NCBI RefSeq assembly: GCF_009727055.1
Contig: NC_052354.1
Coordinates: 37,996,543-38,060,542 of the forward strand
From: Benincasa hispida
Lineage: Eukaryota > Streptophyta > Magnoliopsida > Cucurbitales > Cucurbitaceae
Direction: 5' to 3'
DNA length: 64,000 nt
A program made the translations under genes and the position numbers. Below, one piece after another: positions 11,272 through 22,631 of this stretch (position 1 is the stretch's first letter; the number at the start of each line of letters is the position of its first letter). Under the pieces are notes generated by a model. It ran no database searches. It saw only the letters and a list, made by a program, of their open reading frames with translations, and had not been told where the DNA came from.

Positions 11272-12133
11272 TTTTTAGCTCGAACAGTAGGTCCTGTAGT
11301 TTGTAATTGTAAATTACCAACAATTTATTTATTTAATAAAATTTGATGTATTTTATTTGACATTTAATAGCATTAACCCACAAAACCAATAAACTAACAC
11401 CCAAGGTTATCTTTTGTAACTTAAACATGTATGTAGAGACATATAGGTGGATGATGTTTAAGTGATAACCTAAATGATCTACAGTAGATGGATAAGATCG
11501 GTACCTTATCCTGGTGACACTGCTTAAAATCAATTAAATCTATGATAAAATTAGGTTAATCTACATAAAATCCCCAAGATCCCTTTTCCATTGAAATTCT
11601 TGCATAATTTCTTTCATACTCTCTCTCTCATTAATTTCATTACCAAAATTTCATATCAAGTCTTGTTTTACTTTTACTCTGTTTCTTAAAACCAACAAAC
11701 CCTCTCCCACCCTCCCTCGCCCTCCCTTCCCTCCAATTTGGATTTCAAAACTCAATTTTTCTAATTAATAAAGGTTCTCTGTGGATCGACCTGGTACTTC
11801 CACTATTACTACACGTTAGTATTAGTAGTTGTGCGTGTTGTACAAATTCTATTTTTTTGGGTTAAGTTGAACTAACAACATCATTTTTAACTCGAACAAT
11901 GGGTCCTATAGTTTGAAATTGTAAAATACCAACAATTTATTTATTTAATAAAATTTGAGGTATTTTATTTGACATTTAGTAGCATTAACCCACAAAACCA
12001 ATAAACAAACATCCAAGGTTATCTTCTGTAACTTAAACATGTATGTAGAGACATATAGGTGGATCATATTTAAGTGATAACTAAATGGTCTACAGTAGAT
12101 GGATAAGGCCGGGTACCTTATCCTGGTGACACT
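10929..12133 (+). repeat. 594-bp tandem duplication spanning two LTRs
   Basis: Copy 1 is 10929-11522 and copy 2 is 11523 to about 12133. Both start 'CTTAAAATCAATTAA', contain the last 350 bases of the G1 LTR, then 240 bases of a family-B LTR up to 'CTGGTGACACT'. The copies differ by scattered substitutions and about 18 bases of indels. The duplication post-dates the joining of the two LTR types. Confidence 0.88.
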
Positions 12134-12340
12134 ACGAATACAACCGGCTTTGTAGGTGTTACAATTGTTGTAAAGTTCTACAAATAATATGATCTTGATC
12201 ATTCATGTAGAGACATGTAATCGGGGGTGTACTATACAAAAGGGTTTGTATAAGATTGGACCACGTAATGATAAGTCTCATTATAAAACGCCGTTAATAT
12301 TAGATACTTACATTTCATCAAGATGACCATAGGTGACATT
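11286..12340 (+). repeat. Family B LTR fragments (5' part)
   Basis: 11286-11522 and 11898-12340 match the start of the B LTR from 'GTCCTGTAGTTTG' onward, through 'AACATGTATGTAGAGACAT' and 'GGATAAGG...CCTTATCCTGGTGACAC'. The first piece is the duplicated copy. The second runs on to 'GATGACCATAGGTGACAT', where another B LTR starts. Confidence 0.82.
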
Positions 12341-13674
12341 GTTAGGGTTGATGTCCTAAATCTCGTAGTGTCCAATCATTTTTAATTGTATTGTACAAAT
12401 ATCTTATTTATTTAATAAAATATATGATATTTTATTTCATATTTAGTTGCATTAACCACAAACCAATAAACTAAGATCCAAGGTTATTTTGTAGCTTAAT
12501 CATGTATGTAGAGACATACGAGTGGATCATGTTTAAGTGATAACCTAAATGGTCTGTAGTAGATGGATAAGGTTCGATACCTTATCTTGGTGACACTACA
12601 AATATGGCCCGCTTTGTAGATGTTACAATTGTTGTAAAGTGCTACAAATGATCTAATCCTGATCATTCATGTGGAGACATGTGAACGGGGATATTCTATA
12701 CAAAGGAGTTTCTATAAGATCAGACCACGAAATGTTTAGTGTCATTATATAACGTCGTTCATAATAGATACGTACATTTCACTAGAATGACCATAGATAA
12801 CATGACCTGAATCCTGAGTGAGGTGTGAACTCCTACCTATGAAGGCGGTTCTTTGATTTTTATGGGTCAAAGTTGGCCAAATCGTCGATTCGACAAGCCT
12901 ATCATTTTGGGGATTCGTATGATTGGGGAGCTGGGAACAAAGCTACACAAGATGAAATTCAGTCCTTCCTCATTGTTGGGGCAAGTATTTAAATTGCCCT
13001 TTTAAGAGCTGATTTTGGGGCATAAACAATGTGGCATCACACCATCTCCTAGTCCAAGAGGGTTTTGACCATAGTTGGACTATGATTTATTGTTCATTAG
13101 AGGAATTAGTGGTACATAAGGAGTTAGATGTAACTAAAGGTGCAAAACTGTAATTTTGTCCCAGTTGTACTTACTAGCAATTTGTGAAGTGTCATCGTAC
13201 TGTTGATCGGTTTTATCCAATGGACATAGAAATATATCTGTAGTGCCAAGAGTGCAGTTGACGGTCTTTAGTGGAGTGCCCATTAGTTAACGAATGGTGA
13301 ATAATTTAATTAGATGAGTTTAATTAATTATTCATGTATCGTTGGAGCTTCAAGCCACAAGTCCATGAGGTCCCCTCGGTAGCTCAACGGGAATAAATGA
13401 GAATTAGTTTTTAGATTAATTTGAATTTTTCAAATTAAATGAGGGGATTAGTTATATATGATATAATTAATTTAATATTTATTTCATACATTATAATATA
13501 AAGTATATTTGAGAGGAAATAAATATTTGACTATGATTCAAATATTAATTATATGAATTTGGTTCATATAATTAAATTGAATATCAATGGAATTTATATT
13601 AAATGTCATTGATGAAAGAATACAAACTATAGGTTATATTGTATATGATACAATATAGAAATTATAGGTTATAT
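12341..13674 (+). repeat. Family B LTR, 5' portion
   Basis: Starts TGTTAGGGTTGATGTCC within an older B LTR, so it is an LTR-in-LTR insertion. It shows the family landmarks in order: 'ATGTATGTAGAGACAT', 'CTTATCTTGGTGACACTAC', 'GATGACCATAGATAACATG', 'GGGGATTCGTATGATTGGG', and an AT-rich tract with repeated 'ATATATGATATAATTA'. It is cut at 13674 by a minus-strand C LTR; the 3' remainder appears to be at 15288-15682. Confidence 0.85.
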
Positions 13675-14650
13675 TGAAAGAGTTAAATAACATGTAGCAG
13701 AAGTATCAAGTATCCAAAGCATTCAAATTCACTAATTTTGGCAACAACTAAAGCATGCGTTTCTAAAAAGTGGGTTTTAAGATCATACCTTTGAAGAACT
13801 CTCCAAGAAAACGGGTGTATAGCAGCAGTCTTCTCTTGATACCACCATGAACCACCTTAAAGTCTTCCTTACTAAGCTCTTGGAGCTTTAGGCAGAGTTG
13901 TGGGACTCAAGAACAGCTTGAAGAAATGAAGAACCAAGAAGAACTCACAACAGCCGATTAAGGAAGACAGTCTCTTCTCAGAGAAAATTTTCTCTAAAAA
14001 ATTCTGCATACCTCTCTCTCAAATGGCTCCAATCTTCTTTATATATAGTAGATGAACATGCAAAGAAATGGAGTGCATGGCTTACGGCTCATGCTTGGAG
14101 AATCAATGTACAAAGGATTATGGTCTTTGTGTGAGCATGAAGATTTGCAGATCAAGGGATAATCCCGAACAAACAGAAGTTCATAGCTAGCTCAGGATTA
14201 AGATCGAGTTAATCTAGATTATATAATAAATGAAATAGTCAGTTTTAACAGTAAACGGTCGTTATAAAGAAAAGTGACTATTTTCGTGGTCTAGTCTATA
14301 TGCAAACTCATTGCATAAGATGCCCCCACTCTCATGTCTCAACATGAACGATTTGTTGATCACATCGTTTGTAGCACCTTACAACTTCTTGTAACAACTA
14401 CAGAATGAGCCGCATCCAATAGTGTTACCAGGATGAGATACCCAATTTCATCTATATACTTATTAGACCATTTAGGCTATATATTGTCAACTTGATCCTG
14501 TTAATGTCACTACATAAAGTTACAACATTCAGACTATAGCCAATGATGCGTTTATTGGATTTTCATAATAAGATGCAAAATCAAGAAGTCCTTGTTATTG
14601 ATAAAATAGAATGTTTATCATGAACTGCAAGTTCTAGAACATTCCTAACA
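13675..14650 (-). repeat. Family C 3' LTR (copia)
   Basis: 976 bp. On the minus strand it begins TGTTAGGAATGTTC at 14650 and ends '...TTTAACTCTTTCA' at 13675. The polypurine sequence 'AAGTGGGAGATTG' abuts it, and an RNase H gene end lies just upstream on the same strand, so this is the 3' LTR of a minus-strand copia element. Parts such as 'CAGTTTTAACAGTAAACGG' are shared with the LTR at 43788-45625. Confidence 0.85.
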
Positions 14651-15242
14651 ATCTCCCACTTGGACTAAAACTTCAGTGAGAACAAATATATACAATATAA
14701 TGTTGAGATACATAATGGGAAAAATAAAATAAACTAGGGCATCTACAATACCATAGACATTCTCCCACTTGCCCTAGATTACACTACTCGGAGTCCTAGT
14801 CCAACTAGGTGGCTCTCGAAAACTTTAGCCGAGAAGGCCTTGGTGAATGGATCAACAAGGTTGTCTTCAGAGGCTATCTTTGTGATGAGCACATCTCCTC
14901 TATGTACGATCTCCCGAATGAGATGGTACTTTATTTCAATGTGTTTTCCATGGTTGTGACTCCTGGGTTCCTTTGAGTTAGCAACTGCACCATTGTTGTC
15001 ATAATGCAGTGTGATAAGCAGGTGCATATTTGGAACGACTTCCACATCATCTAAGAATTTGTGTAGCCATACTGTTTCCTTAGCAGCTTCGCATGCAGCC
15101 ACATATTCTGCTTCCATGGTAGAGTTAACGATGTAACTTTGCTTGATACTTCTCCAAACTATAGCTCCTTCATTAAGAGTGAAAACTAATCCTCCATTGT
15201 AACTCCCTCCCCCTCTTTTCTATGAAACATGAGAGTGAGGAG

Positions 15243-15244
<2 letters not shown>
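14651..15244 (-). pseudogene. Family C pol: RNase H C-terminus (truncated)
   Basis: Minus-strand reading from about 15200 to 14782 gives the copia RNase H end: 'GGLVFTLNEGAIVW', 'STMEAEYVAACEAAKETVW', 'LHYDNNGAVANSKEP' and 'HIEIKYHLIRE'. The acidic residues of the RNase H site (the E of MEAEY and the D of YDNNGA) are visible. The coding end lies about 130 bases before the polypurine tract and LTR. Everything upstream (gag, integrase, RT) is missing: similarity stops near 15200 and a 42-T run follows. It is a 5'-truncated remnant. Confidence 0.88.

Positions 15245-15286
<42 letters not shown>
15245..15286. repeat. 42-base T homopolymer
   Basis: Uninterrupted T run (A run on the minus strand) at the junction between the truncated C element and the resumed B LTR. 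Confidence 0.95.
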
Positions 15287-15287
15287 C

Positions 15288-15682
15288 AGTGGGTTAATAG
15301 AGATAGAGAAACTCTCTCTGAAAAATAACTCTGTGAGATCTTCCTTCTTTTCTCTTCATCTCCTCTATTAATTTTCCCTTTTTACCAAAATAGTCAGAGA
15401 CCACAAACTCCTGGGTTCTCATCCTAGAGAATACCAAGGTTTCTTTCACGATGGTGTTCTTGTCGATTTGAGGGATTTTACTTGAAGAACGGTCTTCAAA
15501 TGTATGGGTTCTAAACCCTAAATTTAATTTATTCTTTTGATTTTTCTTTATGTGCATGTTGTCAATTTTCTAAATTAAATGCATATTTTCTGTTCTTCTT
15601 TGTAAAAATTTATATATTGTGAAAATTTGGAAATTAGGATGACCTCGTGTTCCACTCAAGGACTTTTAACTGGGTTCCTTCA
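15288..15682 (+). repeat. Family B LTR, 3' portion
   Basis: Carries the 3' landmarks of the B LTR: 'GGTTCTCATCC' and 'AGAATACCAAGG' followed by a tail ending 'GGGTTCCTTCA', immediately before a primer site. Probably the continuation of 12341-13674, giving a 1.73-kb LTR once the C insertion is removed. Confidence 0.72.
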
Positions 15683-15684
15683 AT

Positions 15685-15696
15685 TGCTATCAGAGC
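15685..15696 (+). other. Family B primer-binding site (one mismatch)
   Basis: TGCTATCAGAGC, two bases after the LTR end. It differs from the initiator tRNA-Met complement at one position. Confidence 0.85.
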
Positions 15697-17008
15697 AATT
15701 GGTTTTTATCCAAAATTTTCCTAATTTTCTAGAATAATTTTTTATAGTATTAATCGGTTGTTGCATTCTTTATATCAATATGATGTTCTGTGTTGAATGT
15801 GATTTGCAATTAATGGATTGTTTTAGGATTGAATTGTATAGATTCGTCATTTTATTTTTCACAAAATTGGTTTTGTAAGGGCCCATGTTTTTGGGACATT
15901 GTTAGGCGATCGAATCTGTAGATTTGTTGTTCAGTCGTTCATGAAGTTCCCAGCCAGATTTTGGAGAAAACGAGGCGAAAATCGGTGAAGTTTCAAAGGA
16001 GTTCGAAGCATTACAGTGGGTCTGACCCCAATTCGTGCATTGTTCATGGTCTGCTAGTCCGATTTAGTTTGTGGGTTCTCTGGTTCGAGTTGGTTTGGTT
16101 TTTCTACATCGATTCATGGCTGGTTCGAGCTATTCAAGGCCCGGTTCACCTGTTTTGAACCGCATGGATATTTATCTTGTAATAGTTAGTTTTATTTTCT
16201 TTAGGTATTCAATCTCGGTCCATTAATTACTTTTAAATTATCCATGTGATGTATGATTTATAGTTTATTATTATATGCCATAATGTATGCCATATAGTAT
16301 AAAATCCCACCATAGACAATGCATTTAATTTCATGCATCATTTATATTATCAATGTTATAATATATATACTTGTATGATTTAATTTTATAGCATGCTCAT
16401 GCATCATATATTATAAATGTGATAATATATACATGTATGCATTAATAACATATACATGCATCATTTATATTATAAGAGTTATAAAATATAGTATGAATGT
16501 ATGTTTGAAGTATGTTATTAATAGTTTCATTACCTTATTATATAATTGTTATATAAGTTAGTAATGAAATTAATTTGCATGAAACATGACATTAACTTAG
16601 GTAACTTATAAATGTCATCATTTATTAAGTAGGTCAATTACATGCAATGTATGATTTTAATTTGTTTCATTTGTTTATAATAGTTATAACAATTTTGAAA
16701 TTAGAAATTAAAATAAATAATTCAGAATTGCATGTAAACCTTAGGTTAAAATACATTATTTAAAATAGTTTTAAAATATGAATCATATAGACCTAAGATC
16801 ACTTTTCTAATGAGATTAGAAATTTAAGTTTAATCTTTTAATCGGTTTAATAGGATTAAATTGGTTATAATTAAAAGATATCATTGTAATAAATGTATCT
16901 ATAAGGAACCTTTTGTCTTGGTTGGGATATTTAAGTTGACGAAAACATAACAGTCCTACCTCAGAACTTACCTGGAAAGGTGAATTAGATAGATTTGTTA
17001 CAAGCATG
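15697..17008 (+). other. Family B non-coding leader, copy 1
   Basis: Long leader between primer site and gag. 'TTTGTAAGGGCCC' lies near 15872. A GGTTC/GAACC-rich block is at 16080-16160, an array of short AT palindromes at 16255-16720, and two stem-loops at about 16790-16885. It stops at about 17008 and joins a B LTR that lacks its first hundred bases; no gag follows. Small open frames here are not conserved between copies. Confidence 0.8.
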
Positions 17009-18950
17009 CAATATGAGATATTTTATTCATTTCAGACTATGAAATATGAGATTTTTTAGTTGCATTAACCACAAACCAATAAACTAAGATCCTTAGTTAT
17101 CGTTGTAACTTAAACATGTATGTGGAGACATACAAGTGGATTGTGCTTTAAGTGATAACCTAAATGGTCTGGAGTATATGAATAAAGGAGGGAAACCTTA
17201 TCTTGGTGACACTATGAGTGTGACCCACTTTGTAGATGTTACAAGTGTTGTAAAGTACTACAAATGGTCTGATCCTGATCATTCATGTGTTAGACATGCG
17301 AGCGGGGATCCTCTATACAAAGGAGTTCGTAGAAGACCGAACCACAAAATGTTTAGTCTCGTTATATAACGTCGTTCATAAAAGAGATTTTCATTTCACT
17401 AGGATGACCATAAGTAACATAACCTTAATCTTGAGTGAGTTAGGAACTCCTGCCTATGAGAGCGGTTCTTTGATTTGCATTTGGGCGAGTGGCCAGATCA
17501 CCGACTCAAACCTACCACTTTAGGGATTTGTCTGATTGGGGAGCTTGGAACTCAACTACACAAGACGGAATTCACTCCTTCCCCGAAGCAGGGGCAAGTA
17601 GATAAATTGCTCCATTAAGGGCTGATCCCAAGGCTTGAAAAATATGGCGACACACCTTTTCTTGGCTCGAGAAGGGTTTACTCATAGTAGGACTATGATG
17701 TATTGTTCATTAGAGGAATCAGTAATACTTAAAGAGTTAGATGTAACTACAGGGAAAAAATGGTAAATTGGCCCAACTATACTTACGAGCTATTTGTGAT
17801 GGGTCATCATACTATTGATTGATTATATTCAACGAACACAGAAATATATTTGTAGTACGAAGAGTACAGTTGTCGGTCTTTAGTAGAGTGCCCGACAGTT
17901 AACGAATGGTGGATATCGTGATTAAAGAGTTTAGCCAATTATTCTCGTACCTTGGAGCTTTAAGCTACAAGTCCATAATGTCCCTTTGGTAGCTCAATGG
18001 ATTCATGTTGAGAATCAATTTTTTGGGTTCATTTGATGTGTTCAAATTAAAAAGAGGGAATTTGATTATATATGACATAATTAAATTGATTCAATTATAT
18101 ATGATATAATTGATTTGATGTATTAGATACATTATTTGGAGGAATTGATATAAATATGATTTATATTAAATGCCATAAAGGAGAAAAAGAACTACGATTT
18201 ATATATCGCATGAGATGTGATATTAAAACAATAGGTTATAAATATAATATGATAAATTAGTTATTATATTTATTTATAATTAAATTAATTATGAGATAAT
18301 TGATTTTGATTTTTTCTCCTAATAACCGACTTAATGGGAAGTTATAATCAATTTTTGGTAACTGATATATAAAATGAAAATTTTTTCCTATTTTCATAAT
18401 CCAAGGTGCATAAAGAAAAAGCTATACAATAGCCTTGAGAGAGTAAACAATCAAATAAAGAGTATACTATACAATAGTCACTCGCTGCTAAACAATCGAG
18501 TACTCAAGTCGACATGATAGGCTTCTGTCTTCTCTCACTTACTCGATCGTCTACACAAGCATTCAGTTCCTCCTTGCCTCTATGAAATCCATACAGAGCC
18601 CACACCTCCTAGATTCTCACACCGAGAATACCAAGGTAACCTCGTGGTTGTGTCGAGTTTCTGTTCGAGGGTGGAGGATTGAGTTTCACTCCTTACTGTT
18701 CGAGGAATTCCAGAGGCATTGCGTTCGTGTTGTTGGGTACCTTACTGGTGTTGATCGAGGGAATACTAGAAGATAAGTTCTTCGAAGGTATGATTCACTC
18801 AATCCCTTTGTTTTTAGTCTTAGTAGCATGCTGTAATTTACTTGATGCATATCTATTCTATATTAGATTGTAAATGTTGATGCTCTATCACAATGGGATT
18901 TGGAGTGATCTGCTTTTGCTCATTGGTTCTCTATGTTTAGAGTTTCTTCA
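17009..18950 (+). repeat. Family B LTR (5'-truncated)
   Basis: The landmark series from 'TTTTAGTTGCATTAACCAC' to the end 'AGAGTTTCTTCA' is complete. The first roughly 100 bases, including TGTT, are missing. A palindromic-word cluster ('ACTCGATCGTCTACAC') is at 18480-18560. The 3' block 'GATTCTCACACCGAGAATAC' precedes it by a few hundred bases as in other copies. A decayed primer site follows at 18953. Confidence 0.85.
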
Positions 18951-18952
18951 AT

Positions 18953-18964
18953 TAGTATCAGAGT
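18953..18964 (+). other. Family B primer-binding site (decayed)
   Basis: TAGTATCAGAGT, two bases after the LTR end. Two mismatches to the initiator tRNA-Met complement. Confidence 0.75.
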
Positions 18965-20457
18965 TAGGTTGTTCTAATATTCCAAATTCTATTGATGCAT
19001 TGAATTACATTTGCAGTCTTGGTGAGTTTTATATGTCTACAATGCATTTAAGTGTTAGATGTAGTTGTGGATGTGAATTGATAGATGTTTCGGGATGATT
19101 GCCTCTGGTTTTAAAGCTTTCTTTACATTTCAAAGTTAATTTGTAAGGGCCCCTACATTTTTTGGCATAATTAATTTGCTATCGAGTCAGTATTCAAAGT
19201 GTTTTGGTCTGTAAGAGTCATTCATGATGAAGCTTTTACACATGGAGATGTTGTTCACTTTGAGGAAGAAGACCAAGGGTTGGTCGCATCGTGTAGCCTA
19301 GGCTAAACGATCGTTTAGATTGGGCTACGCGACCGGTAGAAAAAGTTCTACTTGATCGTGTAGTATTTGCTAAACAATTGCATGGCTGATGCTACGTGAT
19401 TGAGAAAAGAATTTGTTTGATCGTGCTGCATTGGCTACTTTATCATGTAGACATTGAGGTAAACGATCGTTGAGTATATGATACTCGACACATGGTAGGC
19501 ACGCATACTAAACGATTGAGTAGGCCAGCATGCTCATCGCATAGTCACTGGCTACTCGATCACTCGGTATGTGATACTTGACGCTTCCTCCACGATCGTT
19601 TAAATGATCATGCTTCATCGCACAGTTGTCGTCTACTCGATCGTTTAGGCATGCGTTACACGATGTGTGCTGCATGATTGCGTGGCCTTCATGCTTCATC
19701 GCATAGTCATAGGCACTCGATCCATGCTACACAATCGTTTATACTTGTTCAGCGTTACTCGACGATCACAAGGTGCTGCTATACGATCAAGGTTCGAGGC
19801 TTCGCCCGGGCGGTTCAAAACCCGGTTTGTCTATTTGAACCAGTTGGCTCGATGGCTTATGTAATATTAGCTTTTCTTTTTCGATTTTTTTAGGCTTATT
19901 ATCCTGGTTCATTAATTTTTTTATGAATGTACATGTGATGTATGTTTAATTATATGTCATAAAGTATGCCATATAGTTTTAAAACCCACCATAGGATATG
20001 CATTTATTCATGCATCATCTTTATATTATAAGAGTTATAATATAGTAGCTTTAATGATTAAATTACATTAACGCATGCTCATGCATCATATAATATAAAA
20101 GTTATAATATATGCATGCATTAAGCATATCCATGCATTATCGTTATATTAGTATTATAGTATAAGGGTGTACAAAAGCATGTATGCTTGGTTCATTACAA
20201 CTTATATAAGTGTTATATATAGTAATGAATGAACATTGCATGAAGAATTACACTTAGGCTAATTTATAAAAGTTATAAATAGCAATGTTCTTGGTTTTAG
20301 TTGTTTCTTTTTATAAGTGTTATAATAGAAATTAGAACGAAAATCAATAAGAAAGACATGCATGCAAACTTAGGTTTAATCATGTTTTAAAAATGTTTTA
20401 AAATTTGATTGAGATGGACCTAAGATCACGGTTCTAATAAGATTAGAAACGTAAGAG
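18965..20457 (+). other. Family B leader, copy 2, with palindromic-word module
   Basis: 'TTTGTAAGGGCCC' is at about 19140. Unlike the leader at 15.7 kb, 19240-19800 is filled with variants of 'AAACGATCGTTTAG' and 'CTACTCGATCGTTTAGG'. The GGTTC/GAACC block (about 19795-19850), AT palindromes (19930-20345) and the first stem-loop (20425-20450) follow. The copy is cut at about 20457, next to a B LTR 3' fragment. Confidence 0.78.
19281..19800. repeat. Dense cluster of ACGATCGT-like palindromic words
   Basis: Repeated, unevenly spaced words such as 'AAACGATCGTTTAGA', 'AAACGATCGTTGAG', 'CCACGATCGTTTAAATGATC' and 'CTACTCGATCGTTTAGGC', with diverged versions between. Not a tandem repeat of fixed period. 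It is flanked by sequence shared with other leader copies. Confidence 0.8.
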
Positions 20458-20498
20458 GAGATTCCAGAGGCATTGAGTTCGTGTTGTTGGGCACCTTG
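20458..20498 (+). repeat. Family B LTR 3' fragment, left of D1
   Basis: 'ATTCCAGAGGCATTG' and 'GTTCGTGTTGTTGGGCACCTT' match the B LTR at 18707-18743. The match resumes at 24115 after the D1 insertion with the next expected base. Confidence 0.85.
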
Positions 20499-22607
20499 TG
20501 ATGACATGGAGAAATGCATGCCATCTTAGTCCTTTTACTTAGAATTATGAAGGTTGTTAGGCAGAAATTGCATCGATCATGATAGGAATTCATGAGAAAA
20601 AGAGTTTGCGTCGATCAACATGGCGAATCTCAGCTAACCCATTACTTTGCGTTAATTGTGCATTCAATGTTCTATTTTTGTAGCCAATGCAGGAAATGAA
20701 CGCAAACGCATCGATCAATGCATGGATGTTGCGGTAATCAGCCGTAGCTCCATCGCATGGGAGTTGCACTTGTCAAGCGATTGCAGTCATCATGTAGAGT
20801 TGCGATGTTAAGCGAATGCGGCCATTAAATGATTGCGGCTATGTGACAACGCATTCTAATGGGATCAATGCAAGGTTGGTGGAATGAACGCATCAACACA
20901 TCTACCTCGAGAAAATCCAAAGCTGATGCTAACATTTCACCTACCACGCCGTTGGTGGCAGAGGTTCAAAAAGAACGAATGCATCAAACGTCAGACTCAG
21001 GGTAGTCCAATTAATGTTGTCGACGGCCAAGCTCTATGAATAGAAGTCGATGGCTCAAATTCATTTTAATCCAGGGTTTTCGCCCAAGGTGGAATCCAAG
21101 GTTTTCACTTGAGGTTCGATTGGGGCGGATCCTTGTGAACCAGAAAAAATGCGTGAGAAGATACTGAGATTCTTCACCTCCTTCATCCATTCCGAGTGAC
21201 GACCGGAGCCTTCGACCAAAGCTAGATCTCGAGAGAGTCAGCTCCTCCGCCCATCCATGGCACCATCGGCAGACTTGACACGCATCCGCTAGAAGCAAAG
21301 TTTTGCTTCCAACCGATCATTTCTTTTTCCTTTCTTTTCCTACATTGTATTGTATGACATTTTGAATTAAGAAATTAATACAATGTGTTTTCAATGCATT
21401 TCTCTATTCCTTCGACTCCATCTCTATCTTCTTGCTTGGCATCTTTACTTTCATTGCAACACTTAGTGGGATTGCTTGGGTATTGCATACTTAGTCATGT
21501 GGATTAGGAATATGAAGCATGTAACAACCCACCGAGAGGTGTGCGTTGTGCGAGTGTGTGAGAAAATCTTATTTACTTAGTGTGAAGCTGCTGCAATGCC
21601 TGTCTATGGGTTAACGCATTGCTTGTCTATGAGTGAAGTCAGCAACAATCAACTGCCTAGAAGGGTAAGTGGTTGGACGCATTGAGTAAGGTATGTGTTG
21701 TTCACTAGGGATAGTAACAACCATAGGTCAGCAAAGTTTATGCGATTGTCTTGTATTATGTATGCTTCATTCGTCCATTAGGGATACTCGGGAGGGTAGT
21801 CTAAGGACAGAATCTAGGCTTGGGAAGGTCAGGTCAGAATCTAGGCTCGGAAGAGCCAGATTAGAACTCATAAAATAAAAGATAGGCGTTTAGGAATGAG
21901 CACTATTTGTTATTAACACATCGCATGCATCTTAGAGATAGGATAAGATTGAATGCGGTCACCGCAGCGTTTTGTGTATTTTGCATCATCTTATAGGAAA
22001 AGAGTAAAGACTTAGGAATAAGCTCTATGGACACTTTTGCATTCAACACATGCGTCTTAGAATTAAGAGCACCACATTTCATTTGAAAATGACTTGCCGT
22101 GTATGGTTGTAACATGATCGCATATTCTGACGCTGACTAAGGTTCCCTTTGCGGTTACTCTTAAGGGTTGCAATGAAAAGATCTCCACATTTTATCCATT
22201 TTCCCATACATTTATTTCATGTCAAGGTTTGTCGCATCTCTACCTTTCATGCATATTCTCATTGCATTGTCTGATAGATAGTAGTAGGAGTAGGATTAAC
22301 TTAGCAACATCCTCTCCATTCTTTTATTCAACCACCGCATGCACATCATCGCAAACATATAGTTACAAGTCCTTGTGTTCAACTTCGGATTACCCGAGAA
22401 ACTTGTGTTCATGTTATACTTGGCGTGAACGCAAGAAAACTTGTGGCAGGACGCATGGTCATCGCATACATTCGTTAACGTAATTTTCATTCCAACGCAT
22501 GACCATCGCGCATGACTATCAACACATATCTTAGGAACATGCATTGCACAATGCATCCATGGGAGTTTGGTTGTCGAGTAAAATTGACCTCCGATTTCTG
22601 CGCATCA
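20499..22607 (+). repeat. D1 5' LTR
   Basis: Starts TGATGACATGGAGAAATGCA and ends 'TTTCTGCGCATCA'. The start matches the D LTR start read on the minus strand near 38055-38075 (TGATAATGGGCAGAAATGCA). The small open frames inside (for example 21011-21298 minus, 22229-22483 plus) are not conserved and are not called as genes. Confidence 0.75.
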
Positions 22608-22612
22608 AGTTT

Positions 22613-22631
22613 TGGATGTCGTTGCCAGGGA
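22613..22631 (+). other. D1 primer-binding site (gypsy type, decayed)
   Basis: TGGATGTCGTTGCCAGGGA resembles the plant gypsy primer site that begins TGGCGCCGTTGCC (tRNA-Asp class in Athila/Tat-like elements), with several changes. It is followed by 'CTTGGCAACTAAATG', also usual for these elements. Confidence 0.65.

Noticed and set aside
15245..15286. Poly(A) tail of a LINE, SINE or processed pseudogene
   Set aside because: The homopolymer is at the upstream end of the adjoining coding remnant, with no LINE motifs, no SINE promoter boxes and no target duplication.
19281..19800. CRISPR-like array (repeated short palindromic words with variable spacers)
   Set aside because: Words are degenerate, spacing is irregular, no cas genes are present and the context is a plant retrotransposon leader.
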